Part shown: positions 11,114 to 23,220 of the stretch, one piece after another | How the letters are laid out: every line of letters begins with the position of its first letter | How positions within the stretch are numbered: the stretch's first letter is position 1 | Assembly: GCA_033961575.1 (NCBI GenBank) | Contig: CM066738.1 | Coordinates: 65,447,478-65,511,477 of the forward strand | Direction of reading: 5' to 3' | Length of the DNA stretch: 64,000 bases | Origin: Aselliscus stoliczkanus | Lineage: Eukaryota > Chordata > Mammalia > Chiroptera > Hipposideridae | Program-made: the position numbers and the translations under genes | Notes under the pieces: model-generated | Database searches by the model: none | Seen by the model: only the letters and a program-made list of their open reading frames with translations | Told to the model about the DNA's origin: nothing

Positions 11114-11850
11114 TGGGGGCGCCGGAGTTCCGCGCGCTCTCGGCCGGCCCCGCCCCCTAAGCTGCCCACGAGCCGGTCCAGCCCGGCTGGTCCTCACTGC
11201 CCGCCGGTGCGGGCCGGGAGTCGAGCCGCCGCAGGTAAGCGGGAGCTGGGCCGGGGTCCTTGCTCTTACGCGCTGCACTGCGCCGCGGGCGTCGTGTCTC
11301 TGCGCTCGAAGGTAACGGGGCATCCACCACGGCACGGAGCTGCCCTCCCGGAGGCCGGACCCTCTTGGGCAGCGCGGGCGGAGCAGCCCCTGTCCGCGCC
11401 CCTAGCTGCCAACGCGGTCGCTTCACCGTCACGTAGACGCAGCGCTGTGGCGGGGCGGGCCTGTGGGGTGGGCTGGGGGGCGAGCCGGGAGCCGGCGGTT
11501 GAACAAGAGGGGGACGCGATGACTCTGAAAAATTCGGGGTGCCCCAGCTCCTGCCCAAGGTGATGGGCACTTCAGACCCCGCCCCCGATCCGCCCGGGGT
11601 TTTGGCATGGTAGCTCGAGCTGAGGCCGAAGTGAGGCTTGGCCAAGCCGGTCTCCGCGAGGAAAGCGCCGCCGGAGGCCGCGTCTCCATCCCGCCTCCGG
11701 TCTTGGGGGATGGGGCGCCCTCGGCACGTGATCCGCGGTGAGGCCGGGGCGGGGAAGTTGCTCTTAGGACTCGGGCTGTTGGTTTGTCCCGCCTCTCTGC
11801 CTCCAGGTTATAGACCGGATCCGAGGAATGAATAGTTTTTCTCAGACTCC

Positions 11851-12301
11851 CGCCCCTTGGCCAATATGAATTTGTATCGAACTTGTCAACATACAGTTAA
11901 TACTAAGGGCTTCTTTCTCAACTTTTAACTCCGGCGGGTCATCGTTTTCTCCACTTGCCTGAACAAATTAAGATTATTGCCACTGAAGATTTGAGGTTAC
12001 GTTTTGGAGGAATACTTAGCAAAACAGGACCAGAAAGATCACCCTTTCTTTAAGTAAGTGATGGAACTCCGAGTATTTGGAAATGCCCTGAAGGATTATT
12101 TAACAAGCCGCTAGAGTAATTTTAAATGCACATTTGGGGATTATTTTTCCAGACCTGTGTTTTAATTGAAAAAGGGTGTCTTGCTTTGGTGTCAAGCCAG
12201 GCCCTGTTGAAGCTCTTTGCCTAATAGAGATGCTCAGTGTTACCATTTATCAAAATTTGGCCTCGCTAGTTCATAATGCTTTGACAATACAAAGTTAGTT
12301 T
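11851..12301. other. First intron start, no recognised feature
   Basis: CpG content falls back to background; nothing recognised. Confidence 0.5.
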
Positions 12302-12316
12302 TGAAATATATTTTGA

Positions 12317-12441
12317 GGGCCGGCCGAGTGGCGTGACGGTTAAGCGCTGGCTTGGGAAGGCCAGCGGCCCCGGTTCTGGTCCCACATATGAGGGCCAGTG
12401 ACACTACCCTCAAAAAGAAAAAGAAAAAAAAAAAAAAGAGG
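12317..12441 (+). mobile_element. Short-form tRNA-derived SINE
   Basis: GGCCGGCCGAGTGGC head, 'ccccggttctggtccc' box B region, 'gagggccagtgacac', then an A-rich tail. Target-site duplication GAAATAYATTTTGA at about 12303-12316 and 12442-12455. Confidence 0.93.
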
Positions 12442-12504
12442 TGAAATACATTTTGAAATATTTACAAATTAAGTGGCGTATAATGGTTTCTAAGTTGATA
12501 GGCT

Positions 12505-12930
12505 GATATTGGTTGTTCTCAATGCCATAAGAATGAAAATTGTGGCAGGTGATGCTGAGGTGTGGAGCCACAGGGCCCACAGCAAGGTGCAGGGGAGTGC
12601 AACATCTTCATTTTGCCTGAAGGGCAGTCAGCCTCAGGTGGTACTCTGCCAGAGTATGAAAAATACGGCCCAGACAACATGTGAAAGAACGTGGGCAATA
12701 TGGATGCCTTCTCTCCAATTAAATGTGCAGTTGATTGTGGTATATCTGCCTGAAATATCTCCATGTCCAAATGTTGGTAGAGATGGCCATAGGATGCTAC
12801 AAATAAGACGATGGGTTCTGTTTTAGTATTTGATGGCATAGTTGAGAACCAACAGAGAAGCTTTATGTTTAAGAGGAACTGGAAATAGGAGCATGTGAAA
12901 ACCATTGAGCACTATATAGTAAAGACACTG
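12505..12930 (+). other. Possible decayed coding sequence (unidentified)
   Basis: The plus strand has overlapping open stretches in different frames. One frame gives ILPEGQSASGG and LPEYEKYGPDNM and then, after a stop, GNMDAFSPIKCAVDCG, which look protein-like. A frame switch near 12600 and several stops would fit an old processed pseudogene. I cannot name a parent gene and see no poly-A tail. It may simply be chance. Confidence 0.3.
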
Positions 12931-14900
12931 ATAAGAAGCAAATAGTAGAGTCACCTGTGGTTTTGTGTCCTTTATGGCTGTGTTGTAGCAATAAAGGTAC
13001 TCATCACCCTGTATGGTAATTTTTAGTTTACTGATGGGATTGTCTCCTGCACTAGACCAGGAGTTCTTGAAGGCCAGACTGGTTGCTGTCTGATACCAAG
13101 CACAGCCAACTTTTAGAAGAGCCTTGGTTGAAGTCTGTTGAATTGTGGTAGGAAGCAGTAGACGGTGTGTCCTTACCAGTGACCTGAGAGCCAGAGCACT
13201 TCCTGAATGAGTTCACTTAAGTTTCCTGAATTGTGAGCTTTGGGTGAATAGTCCTGGCAGTGCCAAGTATTAGTGGTAGTAAAAGGTTAAATTAAGCTGA
13301 TGATCATTACAGTGAACATTTTGCAATGTTTAGTTTAAATATTTCAATACATGTGCTGCAGATTTGAGCACTAGTTTAAATATTAATATTTAGTTTAAAT
13401 AATAGCTTAGTTCTCTGTGTCTACAGCTATTTCCTCTGGTTATGCTTCTTTATCTGCATATTTCCTCATATATAGCAGCACAGTAACAGCCTGAAGCTTT
13501 GTCTTATTAGGAAATAGATTCAGCTACCTCCCTTAGGTGCTTAGCAACCTAAGTCAGGAAGTTTTTATTTAAGTCTTAACTTAAGCCTTCCCACCTGTTA
13601 ATTTAAAGCCTTTCCTTTTTGCTCTGAGCCCTTTTGCTCTGACCCCAGTTGCTGTCACTGTGTGTGTACCTGTGCACATATTGAACTGTCCAATCGCTAG
13701 GGAGTGGTTTGGGACCTTTATTTTGAAATCTTGTTTGTATCTGTGTTATTCCCTTCATATATAAGTACTTCTGGCTGAGCTCCAAAGTCTTCTGACCTAT
13801 TATTTTTACCTTCTTCATGATGAAACAACTCACAAGTTGGTAGACGGAGCCTCCAGTTGAGAGAATCCTATATAAATTACGTCTTATTAAACTTTGAACA
13901 TATTTATTACAGGTTGGAACAGTAAGTTTTATGATTATGTCTTGGTTAGAAGTATTAGAATAAGAAGTTGTCTTGGTGCCTTTGCTAGCAATTAGCAGCA
14001 CTTTGGAATCCACCTCCCCTGCTGTCTGCTTGATTTTTTTATTTTAGTAACACACTATTACTAACACTAAACACTTTATATGTGTATGGTTCTGTACTCT
14101 TCAAGACAAATGTGTGAGGGAAAGTTTCTCACCCTTGGGGTTCAGATAAAGCAGCTTGGTATTTTCAGAGTCAGTGGCAACCTGTGTGTAGTAGGGCCAA
14201 TCCAGCTCTGCAGTCCTCACCTCGCACAGGTGCTTCCGACCAGTAACAGGAAGTGTGGCCCAGATGTTCTGCTCCTCTGAAATCCTGCAACTGGATGATT
14301 CTGCTCTAAGTTTTCAGTCTATCAAGAAGGAAGTAGAGCAAAAGAAGAATCCATTAGGAGATAATTTGTGCTGCAATGCAAGATAAAGCCCCTAATGTGA
14401 CTGTTAGTATTAGAAACATGATAAAGTATGCATTTGTTTCTCATTTGATTCACTGACTACTATTTAGACTCCTTTTCCTTTAAATCCTTCAGTGCTAAAT
14501 TTCAGTGGTCCTATTTGTCAATTTAGATTGGTATTAAAATTGTTACTAAGAAATGAGTAAGAAAGTCAGAAATCATTTAACTTGTAAAACATAACAAAAC
14601 AGTTATAGCATCACCTCTTTTTCCTACCTTCATTTCAACTCAGTATAAGAGGATATGCCTGAAAAGGCAATGTAGTATGTGATTGTTAGAACTGGGATCT
14701 TTTAAAATAATTTTTAGATTATTTAGGTCAACTATATAATTTGAGAAACTACATAAATGTAATAGAAGAATGGGAGGGGGAGATCCTAAAAAGTGATCTT
14801 TTAAAAATCTAGAATATTTTTGTAATCTTTGAATTTAGAACTTTATGATGTGGTGTTTATAGGTACAATTTAAAGTGATTTATAAATTGTAAGTTTTCAA
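12931..14900. other. Intron, no recognised feature
   Basis: Largely unique-looking AT-rich sequence. A 136-codon minus frame at 13603-14013 has no recognisable motif or splice context. Confidence 0.5.
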
Positions 14901-14903
14901 TTC

Positions 14904-14989
14904 TTTTTTTATCTTTCCTGTTTAAGAATTTATCTTTCCTGTTTAAGAATTTTTTTATCTTTTTTTTTATCTTTCCTGTTTAAGAATTT
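14904..14989. repeat. Tandem repeat, unit about 21 bp
   Basis: ATCTTTCCTGTTTAAGAAT occurs three times, the last copy separated by a T-rich stretch. Confidence 0.9.
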
Positions 14990-14992
14990 ACA

Positions 14993-15590
14993 GTGATTCA
15001 TTCTTACCTGTTTTAGCAAATATAAATATCTCATCTCAGTGTCCTCAATTCAGTTTTCTCCCTACCAGCTCCACCTGCCTCAAACATTTAACCATTTTCT
15101 TTGTACTCACTTTCCTTGATTAACTTCAGCTGTAGGAGGCACGCCTCTTTACATGTATTGATATGTTATTTTGTACTCTCTGTATTACTTTGTGTTTGTT
15201 CTCAAGTCATCTGCAGCTTTACCCTAGCTGTTAATCAGTATTAGAGTAAATAACTATTTCTCCTTAATTTTCAGACACTCCCAGTGGCCTGCATCAATGC
15301 CAGTTTGCCTCTTTTATTTTCTATAAATGTTGAACTAAGGGGAGGAGTAGAGGAGAGATGGAGAGTGTTGAATGGAACTAGTAAGAAGCTAGCTTTACAG
15401 ATTTGTCAGATTCTAGTAAGAAAAGTGGGATTTGAGGAGGAGAAGACGGAATGTTTAAACATGGGTACCTTTGGAGCATTGTTGTGGAGACAGAGACCCT
15501 GTTGATTTTAAAAGTATAATAGCTATGAAGGGGAAAGAGGAAGGGATGAATCTTCATAGGTTGATGTACAGAAAGAGCTCAAATAGAATG
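14993..15590. other. Intron, no recognised feature
   Basis: Nothing recognised. Confidence 0.5.
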
Positions 15591-15597
15591 AGCTGGG

Positions 15598-16062
15598 GGC
15601 TGGCCGAGTGGTTCAGTTGGTTAAGAGTTAGCTCAAGAGCTCAAGCTCTGAGCAACAGGGCCACACGAGCCAGTGACGCTGCGCCTGACCTGAGCTGCCA
15701 GCAGGTGGCAGGATGGCTCAGCTGGTGAGAGCAGGTGCTCCTATCAACAAGACTGCCTGTTCAGTGATGGGCTACGCCCACCTGCAACTAAGACTGAACT
15801 CAGCACCTTGAGCTGAGCTGCTACCCAGATTGCTCAGTAGATAGACATGTGCTCTTAACGACAGGGTTGCCGATTCAACTCCCGCATGACATGGTGGCTA
15901 CACCCACCCGCAACTAAGATTGTAACACAGCACCTTGAGCTTAGAGGCCACGAGCTGCCGATGGGCAGCCAGATGGCGACTGGTGCCCTCCACAGCTAAG
16001 ATTGAAGAACAACAACTTGACTGGTCCTCCTCCCCAATTCCCCAGTTTAAAAAAAAAAAAAG
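15598..16062 (+). mobile_element. Multi-unit tRNA-derived SINE
   Basis: Has a head unit (GGCTGGCCGAGTGGTTCAG), then two further tRNA-like units starting 'ggatggctcagctggt' (about 15709) and 'gattgctcagtagat' (about 15828), each followed by a box-B-like 'ttcaactcc' type segment. The end is 'ttccccagttt' plus poly-A. Confidence 0.92.
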
Positions 16063-17220
16063 AAAATGAGATGGCACAGCTGTGAGACCTGTTATTTGCA
16101 GTACATTGGAAACTTTGAAGGTCTGGTATACTCTCTTACTGTTTTTTTATTTTTATTTTTTGATCACTTGTTAATGTAGTTGAAATTTTAAGTAACAGTA
16201 GAGTGAGTATAAGGGACACAGATTTGAAAAGATGAAGAAACATTATTAAAGACTAATATTTCAAAGAAAAGGGTGGGGGCTACCAGGATCTAGGTTTAAA
16301 TTTGTTTTTTGGTTTTGGTGGCTATACTAAGTAATTATTAGATGAAGAGGAGAAGCTGAGGATAGGGAAAGCATCATTCAGAAACTCTAAAGTTGGAACT
16401 AGTGATTTTACTGCAAGGAAAAAGATAAACATAGTACCAAATAGACTTTTTAGTGATGGATTGAATTTCTGCATTTACATATTTCTGAAATATATAATAG
16501 GAAGGATAATTACCTAAAAGACTTTTTTTTATATATCTCTGAATAAACAGTTGAGTTGTACAATGGCCAGGATGGTTCTAACCTATTCAGTGTATTATTA
16601 TGAATCATTGCTCCTAGCAAGATAGATGTGTCCAGCTGTACTAGAGACTTGGTGTTTAACTCATTCTAAAAGAGAAGCTTTCAGAATGTGAGTAGCCCTT
16701 AAAAGATATTTGAGCATAATCTAGTATAAAGACATTTGATAATTTGATGATATGGTTTGTACTGTTTTCAACTATGAGATAGTGAAACCATCAGGTAGTT
16801 AATGTGAATTAAGAACTCTGAATTGGTGCTCCTTGAATTGTGGTATGGCACTTACCCCAACAGTTGAGTCTGTGTTTGTGATCCTTGTAAACTGATGTGC
16901 CTCTCTTCTGAACCAGCATAAATCAAGGAATATTTAGTTTTACTGAAGAACCATAGGGAATGTACTTTTTGTTCCTTTTAGGATGCTAAGTGTAATTTTT
17001 TTTTCTTTGTTAAACATCACAAAGCCTCTGTCCACACATTATATTTCTTTAAAATCTCTTAACTTTTTTTTAATGAGTAATAGGTACCAATTTGACATTA
17101 TAGACATGACATCTATTTACTCTATTCACAGAGACTATTAGTCTGTAAAATGATGCTGATACCCACTTTGTAGGAACACTAAATGTTCCTAGGAGGTGTT
17201 GAATGTTTGCAAAAGATTAT
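16063..17220. other. Intron, no recognised feature
   Basis: AT-rich; nothing recognised. Confidence 0.5.
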
Positions 17221-17221
17221 C

Positions 17222-17440
17222 ATTATTATTATAGTACCTAGTTGAACACCTTCTTTGGGTGAGGCATTGTGCTTTACATAAATTATCTCAAGAGTTAACA
17301 CTGTAAGGTAGAGATAATAGCCTCATTTTCTAGGTGAAGACCATGAAGCTAAAAGAGATTTGCCAAAGGCACACAATTGTGTGGTGACATTGACCTAACT
17401 CTAGTGCCCCACTCCTGTGCCACCACACTGCCCAGGAACT
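17222..17440 (-). mobile_element. MIR SINE relic
   Basis: Antisense MIR pattern: 'gcattgtgctttacataaattatctc', 'agataatagcctcattt', 'gccaaaggcacaca'. Confidence 0.8.
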
Positions 17441-18130
17441 ATAAGAATTCTCCTGCATCTATTTGACATGCTTAACTCAATTTTAGGATTTTGTTTTGAT
17501 TTTATTAGGTAGAACTAGAGAACTTATTCTTAATGTCAGCATCTATAAACTGCTAATAGAATAGCACCTGCTGTGTATGGGCCTTGGATTTCTATGAATC
17601 ATTTATATAAGCAAATCCACCTGTGCCAGGGAGAGAACTATGAACCAAGAAAACAGTGGAGGCGATTCGACTCCACCACACCTACTTGGTGCCTGTTGTG
17701 GAAAGAATGAATCTGAGGTTCCTTTGCCTGCCTTCCACAATGCAAACATATCACTGTGCTCGTTGGGACCAAGTGTTTAAAACGTGGCCCGAACTCTAGC
17801 TAAATATCGCTGTTGGGCTCAGCCTGAAAGGAAGGTGATTTTGTTTAGCATTTGGAGGGAGAAATGGACTCAGTTGGACTTTTGAGACATGGTGTGTTGT
17901 AACCCAACATACCCTCTTTAAGGATTTTCCCTGGTAATTTTGACTATTCCTGACTGAGAACTGTATTCCCTAATCCCTGGGTTACATAGGACTGGACTGT
18001 GTGTAGGACATTGAGTTACATTTCAGAGTTAGACAGAGTTACTCTAATCAGGAACCCTTGTCCTATCACATTGTGGGTAGCCAGCTGAAACCCCTAATAT
18101 TATTGAGTATCTGAGTTGGAGTTTTTGAGC
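17441..18130. other. Intron, no recognised feature
   Basis: Nothing recognised. Confidence 0.5.
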
Positions 18131-18139
18131 AGATTTATT

Positions 18140-18636
18140 AATTTTTTTTTAAAGATTTTTATTGAGGAATTGGGGGAGGGGAACAGCGTTGGGGAATCGG
18201 GGAAAGGGAACAGACAAGTTGTTGTCTTTTTGTTCTTCAGTCTAGTTGCGGAGGATGTTGCTTCACTGGCCCATGTTGGTATCGTCATTGCGCTCTTCCC
18301 GGATGATTGCGCTCTTCCCGGATGAGGCAGATCGGTTGCCGGCCTCTGGGTGTCGCTCATTCACCGACCTCTGGGTGTTGCTCATCGCGGCTATTGGCAG
18401 CTCACGCCGGCTGCCAGCTGCTCACGCTGGCTGCCAGCCACTCACTGTAGCCTATGACAGCCCACTGCAGCAGGGGCTGCAGCCTACACAGTCGCCGGGG
18501 CTCGCACAGCCCAGCTCCAGGTGGAGCTGTTGTTAGCTGTAGAGGGCAGTGTCACTGGCCCTCATATGTGGGATCCGAACTGGGGCTGCTGGCATCCCCA
18601 AACCAGCTCTTAACCAATGCACCACTCGGCCGGCCC
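18140..18636 (-). mobile_element. Long-form tRNA-derived SINE
   Basis: Same family as 121-581. Target-site duplication AGATTTATT at 18131-18139 and 18637-18645. It has small internal duplications: 'gcgctcttcccggatga' twice near 18290-18320 and 'cctctgggtgt' twice near 18343-18380. Confidence 0.93.
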
Positions 18637-18720
18637 AGATTTATTTTTTGAACTGGTGCTTTCTACACTGTAACATTTGACTCACTTGGTAACTTACATG
18701 TGTGGATAAGATTGGAGTTG

Positions 18721-19133
18721 TTGTTTTTTTAAGATTTTATTGGGGGAGGGGAACAGACAAGTTGCTGTCCTTTGTTCTTTAGTCTAGTTGAGGAGGACGT
18801 TGCTTCACTGGCCCATGTTGGTATCATCATTGCGCTCTTCCCGGATGAGGCAGATCGGTCGCCGGCCTCTGGATGGTCACTCACCGTGGCTATTGGCAGC
18901 TCACTCTGGCTGCCGGCCGCTGAGGCTGGCTGCTGGCCACTCACTGTAGCTCATGGCAGCCAACTGCCGCAGGGGCTGCAGCCTACACCGTCGCCGGGGC
19001 TCGCAGCCCAGCTCCAGGTGGAGCTGTTGTTAGCTGTAGAGGGCATTGTCACTGGCCCTTATATGTGGGATCCGAACCGGGGCCGCTGGCATCCCAAAAC
19101 CAGCTCTTAACCAATGCGCCACTTGGCCGGCCC
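18721..19133 (-). mobile_element. Long-form tRNA-derived SINE
   Basis: A second antisense copy only 85 bp from the previous one. It has its own duplication AAGATTRGAGTT (18708-18719 and 19134-19145), so it is an independent insertion. Confidence 0.93.
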
Positions 19134-19146
19134 AAGATTAGAGTTT

Positions 19147-22100
19147 TAATGGTGTTTTATTTTCACTGAATAAATTGAATAAATGAATGATTTGGTATTC
19201 TTCAATACAGAAGAACCACTCATTAAATGTAAATACATTCATAGACCTTTCTTTAGGCATTCCCAAATTCATGAGTACACTTTTGGTATATAGTTTACTC
19301 AGTTGTATCGACTATAGTATGGAGAGCACAATACTTAGTGATGGACCCATTCTGAGTATTAGATAAGGTTGTGTACTAAACCAGAGCCACAGCTGCCGAG
19401 AGACCGAGGCAGGGCAACAGGCTAGGAACTCCAAAAGACCACACAACAGTGTGGAGAGGCACAAGGGCAGGGGACAAGATGGTGAACATAACATCTTTGT
19501 TCTGAAGTAGCTTATAGTCTTGTAGGGGAATTAAATAAGTCTACTTCTGTATAAAGTCTACTATAAAACTTGGTAGGGAAGGATTGAGAAGGGAGTACTA
19601 GTATGAATGATTGAAAGTTAGTCACAGGAAATATGTTGGCAAGAGCTGTACTTATATTTTTAGCGTGAGAATATGTTTTGTTGAAAGATGTTTGTCACAA
19701 ATATGGGATTGCTTCATGTGCTTGCTTGAAATTTCTGTCTTGACACAGAATTTTTATTTTAAGTGTCAAAATAGAAAATATACTTTTATAAGTTAGTAAT
19801 ATTGTATATAAGTCTTATGTACTACATATGTTTATAAATTTAAGCCTTGTGAATTTTGTCATCAGAATTTTGTTGTTCAGGCTTGTAGGTGGAGCCTTAT
19901 CTTTGTATCTACAAAGCATAGCTGTGCTGTATACCTGGTGTATATAGTGTAGGTGAATGCTTAACTGGAAGAAAAAAAAAAATTCTGTTAATTGACTAGC
20001 TCATGAAGTTGCTAAGTAATCAACATTTTTCTATGAACTCTAGTAATTGATTTTTGTGAAAATTCCCCTCAATTATAAAAGTACATGAAATTTAATTCTC
20101 TGCTAGTTGAAAAACACTAATATACCTGTATTGTTATGGTGGTTGACTTTTTTTTTTAAATCTTTTAAATGTCATTTTAAATGCTGGCTAAATCTTTTGC
20201 AGGATCCTTGCCATAGAATGGAAAAAGGCTTTTGTGTTAGGACATTTTCTTACCCCAAGTGAATGAACCAGATAACTTGATAGGAACTTAGCTATATTTA
20301 CATTTCCTGGTTCATTTTGTCTTATTAATGAGACATACCTAAAGCTCAAATGGACCATAGATGCTGATCTGAGAGTTGGTAAAGAGCTTTTCCTAATTAA
20401 AAACAAAACAAAATCCACAGTGCTTATACTTGCTTGGTGTTTTATTTTCTCTTTTTCCTAGAAGTTTTCATTCCTGTAAATATGATTATCATAAGGCTGC
20501 TTACATAATAGTTCTATTTATCTTTAAATGTTTTAAGTTTTTATTTTAATATATAGTTTAAAAATTCAAATAGTACTTTGAAGTATGTAATAGAAAACAC
20601 AGTCTTTTACTCACTGCTGATTACTACTTATTAGAAGCAGCTTCTTTCAACTCTATTACCTGTTTCTTGTGGGTAAAAATGTCTGTGTTTATATGCTTAT
20701 CATTTTGTAGCTTGGCTTGTTGATTTTAGACATTGTCTGTGGATTTCCTACTATGCAAAATGAGAATTCATCTCATATAATCCTCCTTACACACATTGTC
20801 TTCTATCTTCCCAATATAATTTTATCATAATTTTAAAATTTTCTCAATATTCATTGTTTATGCCATAATGACTAAATATTGTTCAAAACAAGCATGTGCA
20901 ATGATTTATTCATCAGTTCAAATTTTTGTTTTCTCTGGACTTAATTGTTTGTTGGCTTATGTTTCTAAGTACCTGTCACAAATTCAGGCCCCCAGTTTCT
21001 GACAAACTACAAAACTCCTCAGTGCAGTCAACACCTCACCTGAATCCCATTAATTTGTCCCATGTTGGGTTTTGTTCCCTAGATATTCCTCTCTGGTATG
21101 CTTCCTCATTTTGGTAGGCACATCCTCCTGTAGCTGTTTTGAGAAAGGGTTCACAGAAGATCACTTCTGTGAGATCTTACGCGTGTGGAAATTTATTCTA
21201 GCCTGATACTTGATTGTTAAGCTGGGTAACAGAATGCTAGAATGGAAATAGTTTTCCTTTTCAAGAAGTTTCAAGCTTTTAAATTTCTGTTTTTCTCTCC
21301 TTCTACTTCCCTGTCTTTCTGTCTTTTCCCCTTCTCCCAAGTTATTTTTTTTTGTTAGCGCCTTTACTATATTTCTTTTTAAATTCTTTCCTTATTTTCT
21401 CATCTCTTGATAAAGTGCCTTTATTTGAGATTTGCAATCTCTGTCCTTGGAGCATTCACGGTCAGGAAGTGACTGGAACACCGGGGATGCACCCTCCTTA
21501 CCTGGCTTCATGGTGAACCCATAGTCCTGGCTTTGTTTTGTACACTTGCAGTTGGCTAGCACTTGGCAGGTATGTTACCAATCTGTGTAGGTCAGAAGGG
21601 CATAAGAACACAAAGAGAAGATAATCAGTGCTTCTCAGGCCTGGTGAGGCTTTACGCCACAAGCAGAATCATCTGCAGCTGTGTGTCCTCATGAAAAGTT
21701 TGGGAGGTGGCCATCACTGGGATGCTGTACCTCTGGCTGAAAGTACGCTCTGCATCCAGCTTTGTGTAGCCCTACCCACATGGAGATTTCTTAATTCTTA
21801 AAGAAACTGAGGAACCTTTAACATTGTCTTTTGGCATCTTTATCTCTTATCTATCTTTGGTGGAGCCCATAACAGTACAGGTACTTCTCTATCCTTTATG
21901 CTGGGCGTTTAATGGGGACTTTTAATTTGGAAAATCATGTCTTTGATGCTGGGAAATTTTCTTGTAGTTGTGATTTTTTTTTGTTTGACATAACTCCGCT
22001 AATGTGGGCTTTTGTTTTGAGTACTAATATATTTTCTGATCTTTTTTTTTTTAAATCTGTGTTTCATCGTTCAAAAACTTAATTTAACCTCTTTCATTTC

Positions 22101-22172
22101 CTGTCATTTCCTCTGACTATTCTGTTTGTACTTGTGGGTTATCCCTTTTATATTTCTTTGCTGTTACATTCA
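19147..22172. other. Intron with faint old L1-like text
   Basis: 20520-20930 resembles decayed antisense L1 but too weakly to delimit. 21420-21780 is less AT-rich and looks unique. No exon with good boundaries was found. Confidence 0.4.
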
Positions 22173-22177
22173 GTGAG

Positions 22178-22634
22178 TGTATTACTTTGCTAGAGCTGCC
22201 GTAACAAAGCACCACTGACTGAGTGGCTTAAACAATAGAAATTTATTGTCACAATTCTAAGGCTGGAAGCCTGAGATCAAGATGCCAGAAGAGTTGGTTC
22301 CTTCTGAGGGCTGTGAGGGACATTCTTTTCCTGCATCTCTTCTAGCTTCTGACCTTTAGCTGGTGATCTTTAGCATGTCTTGGCTTGTACATACAGCATC
22401 CTGATTTCTACCTTTATGTTCACATGGCTTCTCCCTGTGTGTTAGTGTGTTTCTGTTCACATTTCCCCTTTTTATGAAGAAGCCAGTCAAATTGGTTTAG
22501 GGCCCACCCTAATGAATTCATTTTAACTTGATTACCTCTGTAAAGATCCTGTTTCCAAGTAAGGTTAGATTTTGAGGTGCTGAGGGTTAGAAGTTCAGCT
22601 TATTTTTTTCAGAGACAGTTTTCGATTCATAACA
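22178..22634 (-). mobile_element. MLT1-type solo LTR (ERVL-MaLR)
   Basis: The antisense wording 'gagtggcttaaacaatagaaatttattgtcac' and 'aggctggaagcc' is characteristic of the non-coding MaLR LTRs. The element runs TG...CA and is flanked by the exact 5-bp duplication GTGAG (22173-22177 and 22635-22639), as expected for this class. It has no coding content. Confidence 0.88.
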
Positions 22635-22639
22635 GTGAG

Positions 22640-23204
22640 TTTCAAGAGGGAATGAAGATGAAGTGTGTGACATCCTCTGTGTTCAATAGAATGTCTAGTT
22701 ATAGTAATATTTTTAAAGATGGTTTTAGTCATATCTGTCTTCACTAAAGATCAGAAAGCAACTCTCTGGAAGTAATTTTTAGTTTACAACTGAAGATTTT
22801 TGTTCAGACTTCTGTGACTGCGAAAATTTCCACTGGTTTCCTGAATGTTTAACTTAGTATCTGAGTCACCTCATTTTCCACTCCTGCTTTGTTTGTAAAG
22901 TAATTTGAAGGTTGACAAAATGACTAAAGAAAGAATAGCAGCAGTGCCTTGTGAGAAAGTAAATTGCAGCGTAGTTATGTGAACATGATTCCCAGGTTCT
23001 GATGCTGTATCTCCTGTGTTACTTGTACCTTGTTTCTATTTCAGATGTGAACCTTCCTGGAGTTTGGTTTTTAAAATTCTGTCATACATTTTCTTGTTTT
23101 TGGCTCTTTAAGCCCTTTACCTAAAGTAGCCCCCTCCTGCCTTTCCTTCCTTACTTTCTGACAGCATCACTCACTTTAATTTCCTTCATAATAGTTATCC
23201 CAGT
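22640..23204. other. Intron, no recognised feature
   Basis: Nothing recognised. Confidence 0.5.
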
Positions 23205-23220
23205 CTAGAATTTTGTTTAT

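Larger units (their letters stand above)
11000..11234 (+). other. Probable non-coding first exon
   Basis: The 3' boundary is the donor GCCGCAG/GTAAGC at 11234/11235, a strong match to consensus. The 5' boundary is a guess. The exon contains (GCCGCT)n-like and (CGG)n runs. It has ATG codons (for example 11054) opening a GC-rich frame, but that frame runs through the donor and lacks similarity to anything known, so I treat the exon as 5' UTR. The next supported exon is 31 kb downstream. Confidence 0.6.
10600..11850 (+). promoter_or_regulatory. CpG island promoter region
   Basis: CpG density rises sharply from about 10770 and is highest at 10870-11760, against an AT-rich, CpG-poor background. 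It contains GC boxes, an E-box palindrome and an X-box-like site, and a clean CAG/GTAAGC donor at 11234/11235 on plus. No TATA box is evident near the expected start. I read it as the promoter of the plus-strand gene whose coding exons begin at 42.2 kb. The exact start site and any antisense transcription cannot be determined by eye. Confidence 0.85.

Noticed and set aside
11054..11563. 169-codon ORF across the CpG island
   Set aside because: Low-complexity Ala/Arg/Gly/Pro content, runs through a strong splice donor, and overlapping frames are also open on both strands.
11157..11645. 162-codon minus-strand ORF in the CpG island
   Set aside because: Same composition effect; no splice or homology support for an antisense gene.
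13603..14013. 136-codon minus-strand ORF in the first intron
   Set aside because: No motif, no family likeness, no splice or promoter context.
15598..15680. tRNA gene candidates in SINE heads and units
   Set aside because: The A and B box likeness comes from tRNA-derived SINEs with A tails and target duplications, not from true tRNA genes.
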